Assembly (NCBI RefSeq): GCF_003987595.1
Contig: NZ_NGJZ01000001.1
Location: 310,001 to 374,000 of the forward strand
DNA length: 64,000 bases
DNA from: Vagococcus entomophilus
GTDB lineage: Bacteria; Bacillota; Bacilli; Lactobacillales; Vagococcaceae
Reading direction: 5' to 3'
Shown one piece after another: positions 39,800 to 49,506 of this stretch. Positions within the stretch are counted from its first letter, which is position 1; each line of letters starts with the position of its first letter. Under the pieces are notes generated by a model. That model was not told where the DNA came from and made no database searches. It saw only the letters and a list, made by a program, of their open reading frames with translations. The translations under genes were made by a program, and so were the position numbers.

Positions 39800-40729
39800 T
39801 TAATTAGCACTAAAGTTAACGGGAGATTGTGGAAGCTCAATTCCTTCTTTGTGGAGCGCTTCGACATATTCTGATAGAAAGGCAACCTGAATATCGGTTT
39901 GAGAACCGTTTAAGGTGTATAAGATGATGCGGTAAGCAAAATTGCCATTTCCAGTATCAACGAGACCGATAACAGTAGGACCACTTTGAATATCCTTATA
40001 TTTAGGTGTGAGTCGTTGGTTGACAACTTCAATAATTTGTTTGACTTTTTCTAAATCAGTATCTCCACTAATTCTAAGGTCAATAAGGACGCGCATATTA
40101 CTCCTAGAGAGATTGCTAATGAGAGAAATCGTTCGGTTAGGTAGAAAGTGAAGTGTTCCATCTAAAGATTTTAGCTGGGTTGTACGCAAACCTACAGCGA
40201 CTACATTTCCCTCGACAGCTCCAATCTTGACATAATCGCCTACATCAATTTGCCGTTCTAAAATGATAAAAAAACCAGTAATTAAGTCATTGATAAAACC
40301 TTGTGCACCAAGCCCAATGGCGACCCCTGCAATTCCTGCTCCAGCAATAAGCGAACCAATTGGAATTCCAAGTAAGGTCAGCAGGCTATAAAGGAAAATA
40401 AAAAATAGCGTGTATTGAAAAAGGTTAGAAGAAAGCGTATAAAGGGTGCGAATTCGACTTTGACTAAATGCTTCTTTTTTACTATAGTTATCAAAACTCT
40501 TTTTGATTAAACGCATTCCAATTTTCCTTAAAACGATAATGAAAATGGATAGCATGATTAAAGTGATTCCTTTTGAGATAAGTAAAGAAACAATCCCATC
40601 CCAGTCAATTGATTGCCAGTATTTAGTTAGTGCATTGACTTTTACAGTCGTTGCCTTTGTTAGTTCATTGGTAGTATCAGAAGTAGTTGCTGCAAATAAC
40701 GAAAAAAATTTAGGGAATAGTGCGAACAT
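39800..40729 (-). CDS. mscS: Small-conductance mechanosensitive channel MscS family
   Basis: About 309 residues. Three membrane helices are seen; the pore helix is SLIAGAGIAGVAIGLGAQGFINDLITGFFIIL, with the Gly/Ala packing typical of MscS, followed by the cytosolic beta domain (DVGDYVKIGAVEGNVVAVGLRTTQLKSLDG). It opens under membrane tension to release solutes on hypo-osmotic shock. An ATG at 40747 lacks a ribosome-binding site; the ATG at 40729 has AGGA six bases upstream and is preferred. Confidence 0.9.
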   Translation of the reverse strand: MFALFPKFFSLFAATTSDTTNELTKATTVKVNALTKYWQSIDWDGIVSLLISKGITLIMLSIFIIVLRKIGMRLIKKSFDNYSKKEAFSQSRIRTLYTLSSNLFQYTLFFIFLYSLLTLLGIPIGSLIAGAGIAGVAIGLGAQGFINDLITGFFIILERQIDVGDYVKIGAVEGNVVAVGLRTTQLKSLDGTLHFLPNRTISLISNLSRSNMRVLIDLRISGDTDLEKVKQIIEVVNQRLTPKYKDIQSGPTVIGLVDTGNGNFAYRIILYTLNGSQTDIQVAFLSEYVEALHKEGIELPQSPVNFSAN

Positions 40730-40827
40730 TTTCAATCCTACTTTCATAAAAAGTTTTTTTTATTATAGCATAATAAAGCATAAAATTTAAGAAATCACCG
40801 TTATGTTTCATTGTATGAAGTTATTTA

Positions 40828-40856
40828 TTGAGAAAAAAAGATGAAAATGGTATGCT
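40828..40856 (+). promoter_or_regulatory. Promoter of the DUF948-ytxH operon
   Basis: TTGAGA (40828-40833), a 17-base spacer and TATGCT (40851-40856) with an upstream TGG. It overlaps the upstream in-frame ATG codons of the next gene and so excludes them as starts. Confidence 0.8.
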
Positions 40857-40891
40857 TAGAGCAAGTTTTAATGGAAGAAAGGGGTGTGACA

Positions 40892-41311
40892 ATGTCGGGT
40901 GGAGAAGTTGCAGCGATTATTGCAGCGATAGCATTTGTTGTTTTGGTAGCTTTTTGTGTTCCAATCCTAATTAAAGCATCGAAAACAATGGATCAACTAT
41001 CAAAGACGATTGATGAGACAAATCGAACGATTAATGTTGTTACGAAGGATGTAGAGGTTTTGACGGATCAGGTCGAAGGGTTACTAGTCAAAAGTAATGA
41101 ACTGTTAGCTGATGTAACTAAAAAGGTGGAAACAATTGATCCATTATTTGATGCTGTTGCAGATCTTAGTGTGACAGTTTCGGATTTAAATTATTCTAGT
41201 CGTAATATGGCGACAAAAGTTGGTGGAATTGGACGCAATGCTGCTAAGGCTACAGTTGCTTCTAAGTTAGCAGGATCAGCACTTCATTTTATGAGAAATA
41301 AAAAAAAATAG
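40892..41311 (+). CDS. DUF948 domain membrane protein
   Basis: 139 residues: one N-terminal membrane helix (about 7-28), then a long amphipathic coiled coil (TMDQLSKTIDETNRTINVVTKDVEVLTDQVEGLL) and a basic C-terminus. This is the DUF948 (YoxC-like) layout. The ATG at 40892 follows AAGGGGTG, and the promoter at 40828-40856 rules out earlier starts. It is paired with a YtxH protein, as in many Firmicutes; both are thought to be envelope or general-stress proteins, though their job is not established. Confidence 0.88.
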   Translation: MSGGEVAAIIAAIAFVVLVAFCVPILIKASKTMDQLSKTIDETNRTINVVTKDVEVLTDQVEGLLVKSNELLADVTKKVETIDPLFDAVADLSVTVSDLNYSSRNMATKVGGIGRNAAKATVASKLAGSALHFMRNKKK

Positions 41312-41323
41312 GGGGATAAGATT

Positions 41324-41785
41324 ATGACTAAGAAAAAAGGTGGCTTTATTTTAGGTGCATTAGTTGGAGGGACAGCAGCAGCAGTAACCGCATTGTTATT
41401 TGCACCAAAATCAGGGAAAAAATTAAGAGCAGAACTAAGTGAGCGTACAGCTGATTATACTGATTTTGCAAAACAAAAAGGCTCTGACTTAGCTGACATT
41501 GCTAAAGATGTATCAGATGATGTTTTAACAAACTTAAAAACACAAACTGCTGATTTATCTAGTCAATTCAAAAAATCATCAGAAGACTTAAAAGAAGTAG
41601 CGGAAGTTGCCAAAGATGAGGCAGCAGATGCGAGTGAAGATATTATTATCGAAGTGAAAGACCAAACCGCAGAAAATGTCCAATCTGTTAAAGAAGGGAC
41701 AAAAGAAGCAAAAGAGGTAGCTTCAGATATAGTAGAAAAAGGTAAAGATGAAGTTGAAAAAGCAAAAGAAGATTTAAAACATTAA
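41324..41785 (+). CDS. ytxH: YtxH domain-containing protein
   Basis: 153 residues. The YtxH motif GFILGALVGGTAAAVTALLFAPKSGKKLR forms the N-terminal membrane segment, followed by about 110 residues of charged, lysine/glutamate/alanine-rich helix with repeated K-x-x-(A/S)-x-D units. The latter half resembles LEA/apolipoprotein-like helices. It follows the DUF948 gene by 12 bases, so the two probably act together. Confidence 0.9.
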   Translation: MTKKKGGFILGALVGGTAAAVTALLFAPKSGKKLRAELSERTADYTDFAKQKGSDLADIAKDVSDDVLTNLKTQTADLSSQFKKSSEDLKEVAEVAKDEAADASEDIIIEVKDQTAENVQSVKEGTKEAKEVASDIVEKGKDEVEKAKEDLKH

Positions 41786-41803
41786 AAGGTAGTCTTATTC
41801 AAC

Positions 41804-41840
41804 AAAAAAGTTCAAGCAAATATTTTGCTTGAACTTTTTT
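41804..41840. terminator. Bidirectional terminator, ytxH / pepQ
   Basis: A perfect 17-bp stem (41804-41820 with 41824-41840) with a 3-base loop and T-tracts on both strands, between convergent genes. Confidence 0.93.
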
Positions 41841-41850
41841 TGGTTGTAAC

Positions 41851-42951
41851 TTAGTCAAAAATTTGTAATTCTTTAGGCGTTTTTGTGAAATTTTCACACC
41901 CATCTTTTGTTACGTAGAGGCAATCTTCGACACGAACGCCTACTTGATCTGGAATATAAATTCCAGGTTCAATTGAAAAACACATGCCTGCTTCAAGTGT
42001 CATATCGTTTCCTTCAACAATTGATGGAAATTCATGAACGGTTGTTCCAATACCGTGCCCTAGACGATGATTGAAATACTCACCATATCCGTATGACGAA
42101 ATAACATCACGAGCAATTTTATCGATTTTACTGGCTTTGACTCCTGGTTTTACAGCTTTGGTGGCAGCAAGCTGTGCTTCGAGAACAATAGCATGAATTT
42201 TTCTTTGAAAGTCTGTTGGTTCTTTAAAACTAACTGTTCTAGTGGCATCACTGCAATACCCTTTCCAGACAACGCCTAAGTCAAACAAGACTAATTCATT
42301 CGGTTTTACCTGATTTTCCCCAGGAGTTCCATGAGGGTTTGCTGCATTTTTCCCTGCTAAAACAAGCGTGTCAAAACTCATAGAAGGCACACCCTTACGT
42401 TTCAATTGATACTCAATTTCAGCAACAATTTCTTGCTCCATTGCGCCTGCTTTAATCGCTTTAAATCCAATCTCAAATGCAACATCTGCCCAGTGCCCAG
42501 CTTCTAACATAATTTCTTTTTCAGCTGTGCTTTTTTTCAATTGCATTTGTTGAATAAGTTGTGTGAGATCTGTTGAAAAATCAGTCTGAGGCATTCTTTG
42601 TTTTAAAGCATCTAAACGGTCGACTGTGAGACTATTTTTTTCAATCGCCATTTTGTTAGGAACGCCACTATTTTTTTTAATAGCCTCTTGAATCAAGTCC
42701 CACGGATTTTGACTATCTAGATAGCCAGACACTTGAAACGCCCAATCGCTATTTTGTGCTTCTTCGATTTCCAAAGCAGGAACAAATAAGAATGGTTCGG
42801 CATCCTTTGGCACAAATAAGGCTAAAATTCGTTCATGTGGTTCACTATGAAACCCTGAAAAATAATGGATATGACTTGGATCGGTAATATAAGCAAGATC
42901 TATCTGGTTATCTTGCAACCAGTTGCGTAAAATGGTTAACTGTTGATTCAA
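41851..42951 (-). CDS. pepQ: Xaa-Pro dipeptidase (M24 family), TTG start
   Basis: 366 residues: an N-terminal creatinase-like domain and a C-terminal pita-bread metallopeptidase. The metal ligands are Asp224, Asp235, His299, Glu328 and Glu342. It cleaves dipeptides ending in proline. The start codon is TTG with AAGGG about eight bases before it. A minus-strand promoter (TTGAAA on the plus strand at 43007-43012 is its TTTCAA -35; TACAAT -10 at 42984-42989) drives it. The pepQ-ccpA divergence is classical in lactic acid bacteria. Confidence 0.9.
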   Translation of the reverse strand: MNQQLTILRNWLQDNQIDLAYITDPSHIHYFSGFHSEPHERILALFVPKDAEPFLFVPALEIEEAQNSDWAFQVSGYLDSQNPWDLIQEAIKKNSGVPNKMAIEKNSLTVDRLDALKQRMPQTDFSTDLTQLIQQMQLKKSTAEKEIMLEAGHWADVAFEIGFKAIKAGAMEQEIVAEIEYQLKRKGVPSMSFDTLVLAGKNAANPHGTPGENQVKPNELVLFDLGVVWKGYCSDATRTVSFKEPTDFQRKIHAIVLEAQLAATKAVKPGVKASKIDKIARDVISSYGYGEYFNHRLGHGIGTTVHEFPSIVEGNDMTLEAGMCFSIEPGIYIPDQVGVRVEDCLYVTKDGCENFTKTPKELQIFD

Positions 42952-42983
42952 CTAAATCGCCCTTCTTTCTAGTAGATAATCTC

Positions 42984-43012
42984 ATTGTATCATGACTAAT
43001 AGTTGGTTGAAA
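42984..43012 (-). promoter_or_regulatory. Promoter of pepQ
   Basis: On the minus strand TTTCAA (43007-43012), a 17-base spacer and TACAAT (42984-42989), about 35 bases before the pepQ start. Confidence 0.7.
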
Positions 43013-43045
43013 TGCTAAAATTACGAAAGATTTGTGAGAATCCAA

Positions 43046-43059
43046 CTAAAACGGTTGCA
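43046..43059 (+). promoter_or_regulatory. cre-like site upstream of ccpA
   Basis: CTAAAACGGTTGCA resembles the CcpA operator; its reverse complement matches the TGNAANCGNTNNCA pattern except at the last two positions. It overlaps the ccpA -35, in line with autoregulation known in other Firmicutes. Confidence 0.5.
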
Positions 43060-43083
43060 TAATTTATAGGCTTTTGGTAATCT
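43055..43083 (+). promoter_or_regulatory. Promoter of ccpA
   Basis: TTGCAT (43055-43060), a 17-base spacer and TAATCT (43078-43083) preceded by TGG. It lies about 60 bases before the ccpA start. Confidence 0.75.
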
Positions 43084-43148
43084 TTAATTAAGAAATGTAA
43101 ATGAAGTTTTCTGAAAATAAATAGACGAGATTAAAGGGGAAAATAATT

Positions 43149-44150
43149 ATGGATAAGCAAACGATTACCATTTATGATGTGGCTCGTGAAGCAAACGTCT
43201 CAATGGCTACGGTTTCTCGCGTTGTCAATGGAAACCAAAATGTAAAACCAGCAACAAGAAAAAAGGTACTAGAAGTCATTGATCGATTAGATTATCGTCC
43301 CAATGCAGTAGCAAGAGGGTTAGCTAGTAAAAAGACAACAACGGTTGGAGTAGTGATTCCAGATGTTAGCAACACCTTTTTTTCATCTCTTGCACGAGGG
43401 ATTGATGATGTTGCAACCATGTATAAATACAATATTATTTTAGCAAATTCAGATGGAAATGATCAAAAAGAAATCAATGTACTAAACACATTACTTGCCA
43501 AACAAGTAGATGGAATTATTTTTATGGGACATCACATTACCGAAGAAATTCGCGGGGAATTTTCACGGTCTAAGACGCCTGTGGTATTGTCTGGTTCAAT
43601 TGACCCAGATCACCAAGTAGGCTCTGTAAATATTGACTACAAGGAAGCTACAAGTGATTCAGTTAGCTTATTAGCTGAAAACGGACACAAAAAAATTGCT
43701 TTTATTAGTGGTTCGCTTTTAGATCCGATTAATGGGAAAATGCGTTTGGAAGGGTATAAAAAAGCCTTGAAATCTGCTGGAATTAAGTATTCAGAGGGCT
43801 TGATTTTTGAATCAGAGTATAATTACAAAGCAGGTGAAACGCTCGCTACAAGAATTTTAAACAGTGGGGCAACAGCTGCCTTTATCTCAGATGATGAGCT
43901 GGCAGTTGGCATCTTGAACGGTTTGACTGATGCAGGCGTTAACGTACCAGACGATTTTGAGATTATTACGAGCAACAATTCCTTACTAACAGAAATCGCG
44001 CGACCTCGCCTTTCAAGTATTACACAGCCACTTTATGATATCGGGGCAGTTTCAATGCGTCTGTTGACCAAGATGATGAATAAAGAGGAAGTCGAAGAAA
44101 AAACCATTATTTTGCCCTATACGATTTCTAAAAAAGATTCTACAAAATAA
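43149..44150 (+). CDS. ccpA: Catabolite control protein A
   Basis: 333-residue LacI-family regulator. The HTH reads TIYDVAREANVSMATVSRVVNG (about 7-28), the hinge helix is PNAVARGLASKKT, and the periplasmic-binding-like core begins TTVGVVIPDVSN. With HPr(Ser-P) as corepressor it binds cre sites to repress or activate carbon genes. Identity as CcpA rather than another LacI protein rests on the sequence and on its place between pepQ and a class A PBP. Confidence 0.95.
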   Translation: MDKQTITIYDVAREANVSMATVSRVVNGNQNVKPATRKKVLEVIDRLDYRPNAVARGLASKKTTTVGVVIPDVSNTFFSSLARGIDDVATMYKYNIILANSDGNDQKEINVLNTLLAKQVDGIIFMGHHITEEIRGEFSRSKTPVVLSGSIDPDHQVGSVNIDYKEATSDSVSLLAENGHKKIAFISGSLLDPINGKMRLEGYKKALKSAGIKYSEGLIFESEYNYKAGETLATRILNSGATAAFISDDELAVGILNGLTDAGVNVPDDFEIITSNNSLLTEIARPRLSSITQPLYDIGAVSMRLLTKMMNKEEVEEKTIILPYTISKKDSTK

Positions 44151-44189
44151 AAAAAGATGAGCTGAGGGACAATACCTCAGCTCTTTTTT
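44151..44189. terminator. Bidirectional terminator, ccpA / class A PBP
   Basis: GAGCTGAGG (44159-44167) pairs with CCTCAGCTC (44175-44183), flanked by A and T runs. It serves the convergent gene ends. Confidence 0.88.
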
Positions 44190-46596
44190 AGTCTTCATTT
44201 TCATCTTGATCTTGATCTTCTTCGTCATTATTCGTCGTTGTCTCTGCTTTTTTTTCTTCTTTTTTTGTACTTTCGGTTGTTTTTTTCGTAGCAGAGAGGT
44301 AAGGGGCCCAGACAGTATTATAATTTGCCGTTGTTCCACCAATTCCAAATTCAAAAGAAGAACTAGCTGCGCCATCTTTTGCAAAATAAGAGGTGACCTT
44401 ACTGCCTGGAACTTGCATTTTAACACCATTGATTGTAGAAGTTCCTAATTTTTGACCAGTAAAGCTTGAAACTTCTGATTTAATCACGCTAGCATCTAAT
44501 TCAAACTTTCTGTTCGTCTGATAGGCATTTGGATCAATTTGGTAGGTACCGTTTGCGAGATAAGCCCAAAATTGCATATTATTTTGCCCCCATGAACTAT
44601 ACATTGGGGTATTATTATCGTAACCAATCCAAGAACTCAACGTAATCCCCGGGGTAGAGGCAGTGAACCAAAAGTCATTTTCATCTTGAGAAGTTCCAGT
44701 TTTTCCAACCCAGTCACCGCCTGCAAGTGTTGGAGAAAGTTGAGCAAGAGTCGACTTGGCTTTGATACCTGTCCCAGAATTTATAACATCACGCATCAAA
44801 TTATTCATAATAGAAGCTGTAGCCTTGGCATAAACTTGAACGGGTTTTTGCTCATGCTTGTAAATTACGTTCCCGTTGTTATCGGTGATGGTATCAATCA
44901 CATAGCCTTGATTATATACGCCACCATTTGCCAGTGTAGCATACGCGTTGGTTTGCTCAAGTACCGTTAGTCCGTGGTCTGTTCCTCCCATTGGAATAGA
45001 TTCATAACTGAATTCTGCCGAGGACATCTGAATGTTCATTTTTTTAAAATAGCTTTCAGGGTTTGTTTTTGTAAGTAAGGCCTGATAGAGGTTGTAAACA
45101 GGAATATTATCCGATTTCTTTAATGCTTGTCGGACACTTTCAAAACTATTTCGATTGATACGGTCATAGTTTGTAACAGGACCACCACTTGATTTGAATG
45201 TGGTGGGGAAGTTTGATAGTTGAGACTCAGAACCGATAAGCCCAACATCAATCGCAGGAGCGTAGGCAAGAATTGGTTTCATTGTTGAAGCGGGAGAACG
45301 GCGGGTATCAAATGCATGATTATTTTGATTTTCTGCATAATTACGGCCACCTAAGAACGCTAAGATCTTTCCCGTACTATTTTCCATCATAATGCTTCCA
45401 ACTTGAATGGTTCCTCTACCATCATCCAACATGTTCCCATAGTTTTGGGCAGTAGCTTGCATCGAGTCATAAAGTTCTTTGTTAATGGTTGAATGAACCG
45501 TATAGCCATTTCTTCTAAGGGAGCGATTGGCTATTTTGTAGTACTTGTTGTATAGATCATCACTGGAAGTAATGTCTTCTTTTTTAAACCCATCTGCTTT
45601 ATAGTAAGTTGGCATCAAGACTTCGGTTGCTTCTTTTTGAACGTAATAGTAAAGATAATCATTTTGATTAGAAGTATTGCTGCCTTTTTCAATAAAATCT
45701 TTGGCTAAATCATAAGATTTAGCTGCTAAATATTCTTTTTCCGTAATTTCTTTTTCTCGGTACATATTGAATAAAACATCATTTTTTCTTTCTAAACCAG
45801 CTGAAAGATCCTTTTTCTTATCTCCTGTAGCAGTATAAGGACTGTAGGTAATTGGACTTTGCGGAAGACCCGCAATAAAAGCAGCTTGTGGCAAGCTTAA
45901 GTCTTTAGCGTGGACACCGAAAATTCCTTTAGCAGCTTCTTCAACTCCTGCAATGTTTTCTCCTTTATTATTTCGTCCAAAAGGGGAAACGTTCAAGTAT
46001 GTGGTCAAAATTTGTTGCTTTGAAAAAAAGTTTTCCACACGGTAAGCAAGTAAAAGTTCATTGGCTTTTCGCTTAAAGGTAGTTTCGCTGGTTAACACTT
46101 GTTGCTTCACCAATTGCTGTGTCAGAGTAGACCCCCCTGAAGAGTTGCTTGCACCTAATGCTTCAGATATCAGCGCTCGAATAGTTGCTTTGGGTACAAA
46201 TCCATGGTGTTTCCAAAAGTTCTCATCTTCGGTTGCAACAATGGCCTTTTTCACGTAAGGTGAAATCGCATCTGATTTTACGTTTGTCCGGATGAGATCA
46301 GTCGTAATGTCTCCAATAGACTCATTATTGGCATAAACCATATGTGAAACTTGTTCAATATCGTTGATTTCATTTTTAAGTGTTTCTTTCGTAGGAACTT
46401 CTGTATCTTTTACTAGATAGGCAAAATACCCCATCCCAACACCAATACCTAAAGAACCTAACCAAAGTAACAAAACAATCACAAAAAGCAACAAAGATTT
46501 TAAAACTCCGTAAGAAATATGAAATCCTAAAAGCCAATTTTTATTATATGAAGACTTTTTATGCTTATTTTTGTGATTCTGATCGTGCTCTGCCAA
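44188..46596 (-). CDS. Class A penicillin-binding protein (PBP1B type), TTG start
   Basis: 802 residues: a cytoplasmic tail, one membrane helix (about 33-60), a GT51 glycosyltransferase with Glu123 in [12 protein letters not shown], and a transpeptidase with Ser437-x-x-Lys440 (STMK), Ser495-Asp-Asn497 and Lys632-Thr-Gly634. The tail after about 775 is rich in Lys, Thr, Asp and Glu. It polymerises and crosslinks peptidoglycan. The start is TTG with AGGTGAAC just upstream. A class A PBP next to ccpA matches the pbpZ/PBP1B position in enterococci, as I recall it. Confidence 0.92.
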   Translation of the reverse strand: MAEHDQNHKNKHKKSSYNKNWLLGFHISYGVLKSLLLFVIVLLLWLGSLGIGVGMGYFAYLVKDTEVPTKETLKNEINDIEQVSHMVYANNESIGDITTDLIRTNVKSDAISPYVKKAIVATEDENFWKHHGFVPKATIRALISEALGASNSSGGSTLTQQLVKQQVLTSETTFKRKANELLLAYRVENFFSKQQILTTYLNVSPFGRNNKGENIAGVEEAAKGIFGVHAKDLSLPQAAFIAGLPQSPITYSPYTATGDKKKDLSAGLERKNDVLFNMYREKEITEKEYLAAKSYDLAKDFIEKGSNTSNQNDYLYYYVQKEATEVLMPTYYKADGFKKEDITSSDDLYNKYYKIANRSLRRNGYTVHSTINKELYDSMQATAQNYGNMLDDGRGTIQVGSIMMENSTGKILAFLGGRNYAENQNNHAFDTRRSPASTMKPILAYAPAIDVGLIGSESQLSNFPTTFKSSGGPVTNYDRINRNSFESVRQALKKSDNIPVYNLYQALLTKTNPESYFKKMNIQMSSAEFSYESIPMGGTDHGLTVLEQTNAYATLANGGVYNQGYVIDTITDNNGNVIYKHEQKPVQVYAKATASIMNNLMRDVINSGTGIKAKSTLAQLSPTLAGGDWVGKTGTSQDENDFWFTASTPGITLSSWIGYDNNTPMYSSWGQNNMQFWAYLANGTYQIDPNAYQTNRKFELDASVIKSEVSSFTGQKLGTSTINGVKMQVPGSKVTSYFAKDGAASSSFEFGIGGTTANYNTVWAPYLSATKKTTESTKKEEKKAETTTNNDEEDQDQDENED

Positions 46597-46783
46597 AAAA
46601 GTTCACCTCTATTTTATTAGAAAGATTTTGCTTTATTATAGCAAACATTTGAAAGTCTGCCTAGTTTTGTTGAAAATATCTAGGAATTTTAGAATTGACA
46701 TATTTCTTGATTATCCGATTTTACTCTTTTCAATAGATGGAAAATCAGTTAATATAATAATGACAAAACTGAGGAGGAAAACA

Positions 46784-48046
46784 ATGCGTACAGATTTTTT
46801 TGCTGAATTAAAAGCTCGAGGATTGATTTACCAAACGACAGATGAAGATGCTTTAACTAAACAATTGATGGAAGAGTCTGTAAAATTGTATATTGGCTTT
46901 GACCCAACTGCTGATAGTTTACATATAGGGCACTTGTTGCCTATTTTAACTTTACGTCGCTTCCAAGAAGCAGGACATGTTCCGGTTGCGTTGGTAGGCG
47001 GAGGAACTGGAATGATTGGGGATCCATCTTTTAAAGATGCAGAGCGTAGCTTAAATACACTGGATACTGTGCAAGAATGGTCTCAAAAAATTAAAAATCA
47101 ATTGTCACGTTTTATTGATTTTGATAATAAAACAAATCCAGCGGTCATTGCCAACAACTATGAGTGGCTAGGAAGTGTTTCGTTAATTGATTTCTTGCGC
47201 GATGTAGGCAAGAACTTTACTATTAATTATATGATGAGCAAAGAAAGTGTGAAGCGTAGGATTGAAACAGGAATCTCTTATACAGAATTTGCTTACCAAT
47301 TGTTGCAAGCTTATGATTTCTTAAAGCTTTATGAAAAAGAAGGATGTTTACTTCAATTAGGTGGAAGTGATCAATGGGGCAATATTACTTCCGGAATTGA
47401 ATTGATTCGTCGAGAAAAAGAAGTACAAGCATTCGGGATTACGATGCCACTGATTACAAAAGCGGATGGAACTAAGTTTGGTAAAACGGAAGGAAATGCT
47501 GTTTGGTTAGATGCCGACAAAACATCACCTTACGAGTTTTATCAATTTTGGATTAACACAGATGATCGTGATGCGATTAAATTCATTAAATACTTTACAT
47601 TTGTACCACTGACTGAAATTGAAGAAATTGAAAAAGAATTTTTGGCTGCACCAGAAAAACGTTTGGCTCAAAAAGTTTTGGCTAAAGAAGTCACAACTCT
47701 AGCGCACGGAGCAGAGGCATATGAACAGGCGGTGAAGATTTCAACTGCGTTATTTAGTGGCGAAATCAAATCGCTCAATGCAGAAGAAATTCGTCAAGGA
47801 TTTAAGGATGTTCCAAGTTACAATGTTCAAGCAGATGATGAATTAAAATTAGTCGAAATCTTAGTGAAATCAGGAATTGATAGCTCAAAACGTCAAGCAA
47901 GAGAAGATATTCAAAACGGCGCCATTTATATCAATGGTGAACGTGTTCAAGATTTGAATTATGAGTTAACGGAAGCCGATAAGATTGAAAATCAGTTTGT
48001 GGTTGTCCGTCGTGGTAAGAAAAAATATTTTGTCTTGAATTTCTAA
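46784..48046 (+). CDS. tyrS: Tyrosyl-tRNA synthetase
   Basis: 420-residue class I synthetase. HIGH motif in SLHIGHLLP (about 45-53), the second signature as KFGKT, and a C-terminal S4-like RNA-binding domain (about 350-415; [22 protein letters not shown]). An open frame extends to 46628, but GAGGAGG immediately before the ATG at 46784 and the normal N-terminus [14 protein letters not shown] fix the start. A TATAAT -10 lies at 46753-46758. No T-box is seen upstream. Confidence 0.96.
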   Translation: MRTDFFAELKARGLIYQTTDEDALTKQLMEESVKLYIGFDPTADSLHIGHLLPILTLRRFQEAGHVPVALVGGGTGMIGDPSFKDAERSLNTLDTVQEWSQKIKNQLSRFIDFDNKTNPAVIANNYEWLGSVSLIDFLRDVGKNFTINYMMSKESVKRRIETGISYTEFAYQLLQAYDFLKLYEKEGCLLQLGGSDQWGNITSGIELIRREKEVQAFGITMPLITKADGTKFGKTEGNAVWLDADKTSPYEFYQFWINTDDRDAIKFIKYFTFVPLTEIEEIEKEFLAAPEKRLAQKVLAKEVTTLAHGAEAYEQAVKISTALFSGEIKSLNAEEIRQGFKDVPSYNVQADDELKLVEILVKSGIDSSKRQAREDIQNGAIYINGERVQDLNYELTEADKIENQFVVVRRGKKKYFVLNF

Positions 48047-48067
48047 ACCTCATTTTGATTAACACAC

Positions 48068-48107
48068 AAAAAAGAGAGCCTCGGTTAGAAGGTGCTCTCT
48101 TTTTTTT
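48068..48107 (+). terminator. Terminator after tyrS
   Basis: AAAAAAGAGAGC pairs with GCTCTCTTTTTT around a 14-base loop, with eight T in the tail. Confidence 0.88.
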
Positions 48108-48118
48108 AAGCATCAATT

Positions 48119-48147
48119 TTGTTTTGATGGAAGAAACACTATACAAT
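48119..48147 (+). promoter_or_regulatory. Promoter of nfo
   Basis: TTGTTT (48119-48124), a 17-base spacer and TACAAT (48142-48147), 36 bases before the start codon. Confidence 0.65.
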
Positions 48148-48183
48148 GAGGAAGAATAATACTAAATAAAAGGGGTAAAATAT

Positions 48184-49080
48184 ATGTTGATTGGTTCACA
48201 TGTTAGCATGAGCGGAAAAAAAATGTTACTAGGCGCAGCGCAAGAAGCTGCAAGTTACGGTGCATCTACATTTATGATTTATACAGGAGCACCTCAAAAT
48301 ACCAGAAGAAAACCCATTGAGGAGATGAATATCGAAGCAGGCTCTCTTTTTATGAAAGAACAGGGACTCTCTAAGATTGTTGTTCATGCTCCTTATATTA
48401 TTAATTTAGGAAATACGATTAAGCCAGAAAATTTTGGCTTTGCAACAGAGTTTTTACGTCAAGAAATTGTCCGTGCACAAGCACTTGGAGCTACACAAAT
48501 TACGTTACACCCAGGTGCACATGTAGGGGCAGGCGCACCGGCAGGTATTAAACAAATTATAAAAGGATTAAATGAAGTGCTGACAAAGGAACAAACGGCT
48601 CAGATTGCGCTGGAAACAATGGCAGGAAAAGGCACAGAGATTGGTCGTTCCTTTGACGAGCTGGCTAGTATCATTGATGGGGTCACATTAAATGAAAAGC
48701 TATCGGTTACCTTTGATACCTGTCATACAAATGATGCTGGATACAATGTTAAAGAAGATTTTGATGGGGTTTTAGAAGAATTTGATAAAATCATTGGGTT
48801 GGATCGTTTAAAAGTCATGCATATCAATGATTCTAAAAATCCGCAAGGGGCACAAAAGGATCGTCATGCCAATATTGGCTTTGGGACGATTGGTTTTGAC
48901 GCGTTAAATAAGATTGTTCACCATGAGCAGTTAGCGTTATTGCCTAAAATTTTAGAAACTCCTTATGTTGGAGAAGATAAAAAAAATGCTAAGGCACCTT
49001 ATGGTTATGAGATTTCCATGCTAAAATCAGGAGTCTTCCAACCAGATCTACTTGAAAAGATTGCACAAGGAAACGAATAA
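48184..49080 (+). CDS. nfo: Endonuclease IV (AP endonuclease)
   Basis: 298-residue TIM-barrel nuclease using three zinc ions. Motifs: IGSHVSMSG at the N-terminus, [65 protein letters not shown]. It nicks DNA 5' to abasic sites in base-excision repair. AAAGGGG precedes the ATG; the gene has its own promoter. Confidence 0.96.
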   Translation: MLIGSHVSMSGKKMLLGAAQEAASYGASTFMIYTGAPQNTRRKPIEEMNIEAGSLFMKEQGLSKIVVHAPYIINLGNTIKPENFGFATEFLRQEIVRAQALGATQITLHPGAHVGAGAPAGIKQIIKGLNEVLTKEQTAQIALETMAGKGTEIGRSFDELASIIDGVTLNEKLSVTFDTCHTNDAGYNVKEDFDGVLEEFDKIIGLDRLKVMHINDSKNPQGAQKDRHANIGFGTIGFDALNKIVHHEQLALLPKILETPYVGEDKKNAKAPYGYEISMLKSGVFQPDLLEKIAQGNE

Positions 49081-49185
49081 AGAAAACAAATCGATTTTTT
49101 TAATAAAATAACTTTCCATTTGTTGTTTTTTCTAGTACAATGTTAAATTGAGAGCACAAATAGAAAGAGGAAGGAGAGATTTGAT

Positions 49186-49416
49186 ATGAATACAGGTTTA
49201 GTTATTTTGATTGTAGTAATCGCTTTGATCGTGGGCGCAATCGGTGGCTTTTTCTTTGCGCGTAAATATATGCAAGACTATTTAAAAAAGAATCCTCCCG
49301 TTAATGAGGATATGTTACGTATGATGATGTTGCAGATGGGCCAAAAGCCTTCTGAGAAGAAAATACGTCAAATGATGCAGAATATGAAAACTCAGGCTAA
49401 AAAGTCTGATAAATAG
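49186..49416 (+). CDS. yneF: YneF family (UPF0154) small membrane protein
   Basis: 76 residues: one membrane helix (about 5-24, ending [10 protein letters not shown]) and a short methionine-rich helical tail ([29 protein letters not shown]), exactly the UPF0154/YneF pattern. Function is unknown. AGGAAGGAGAG precedes the ATG. Confidence 0.93.
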   Translation: MNTGLVILIVVIALIVGAIGGFFFARKYMQDYLKKNPPVNEDMLRMMMLQMGQKPSEKKIRQMMQNMKTQAKKSDK

Positions 49417-49434
49417 TATTTTGGTATTCGTAAT

Positions 49435-49468
49435 AAAAACGGGTAGTGTTCTTTCACTATCCGTTTTT
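49435..49468 (+). terminator. Terminator after yneF
   Basis: A 14-bp stem with one G-T pair (49435-49448 with 49455-49468), a 6-base loop and five T. Confidence 0.85.
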
Positions 49469-49506
49469 GTGTGCTCTGATTTAAAATAAAGGGGTGTAAA
49501 TGAAGA

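Noticed and set aside
44052-44429. Minus-strand frame of 125 codons and plus-strand frame at 44206-44448 over the end of the class A PBP
   Set aside because: They mirror the Lys/Asp/Glu-rich tail of the PBP and the ccpA terminator; low-complexity shadows.
46628-46783. 52-codon N-terminal extension of tyrS
   Set aside because: It has no family match, includes the likely promoter, and a strong GAGGAGG precedes the ATG at 46784.
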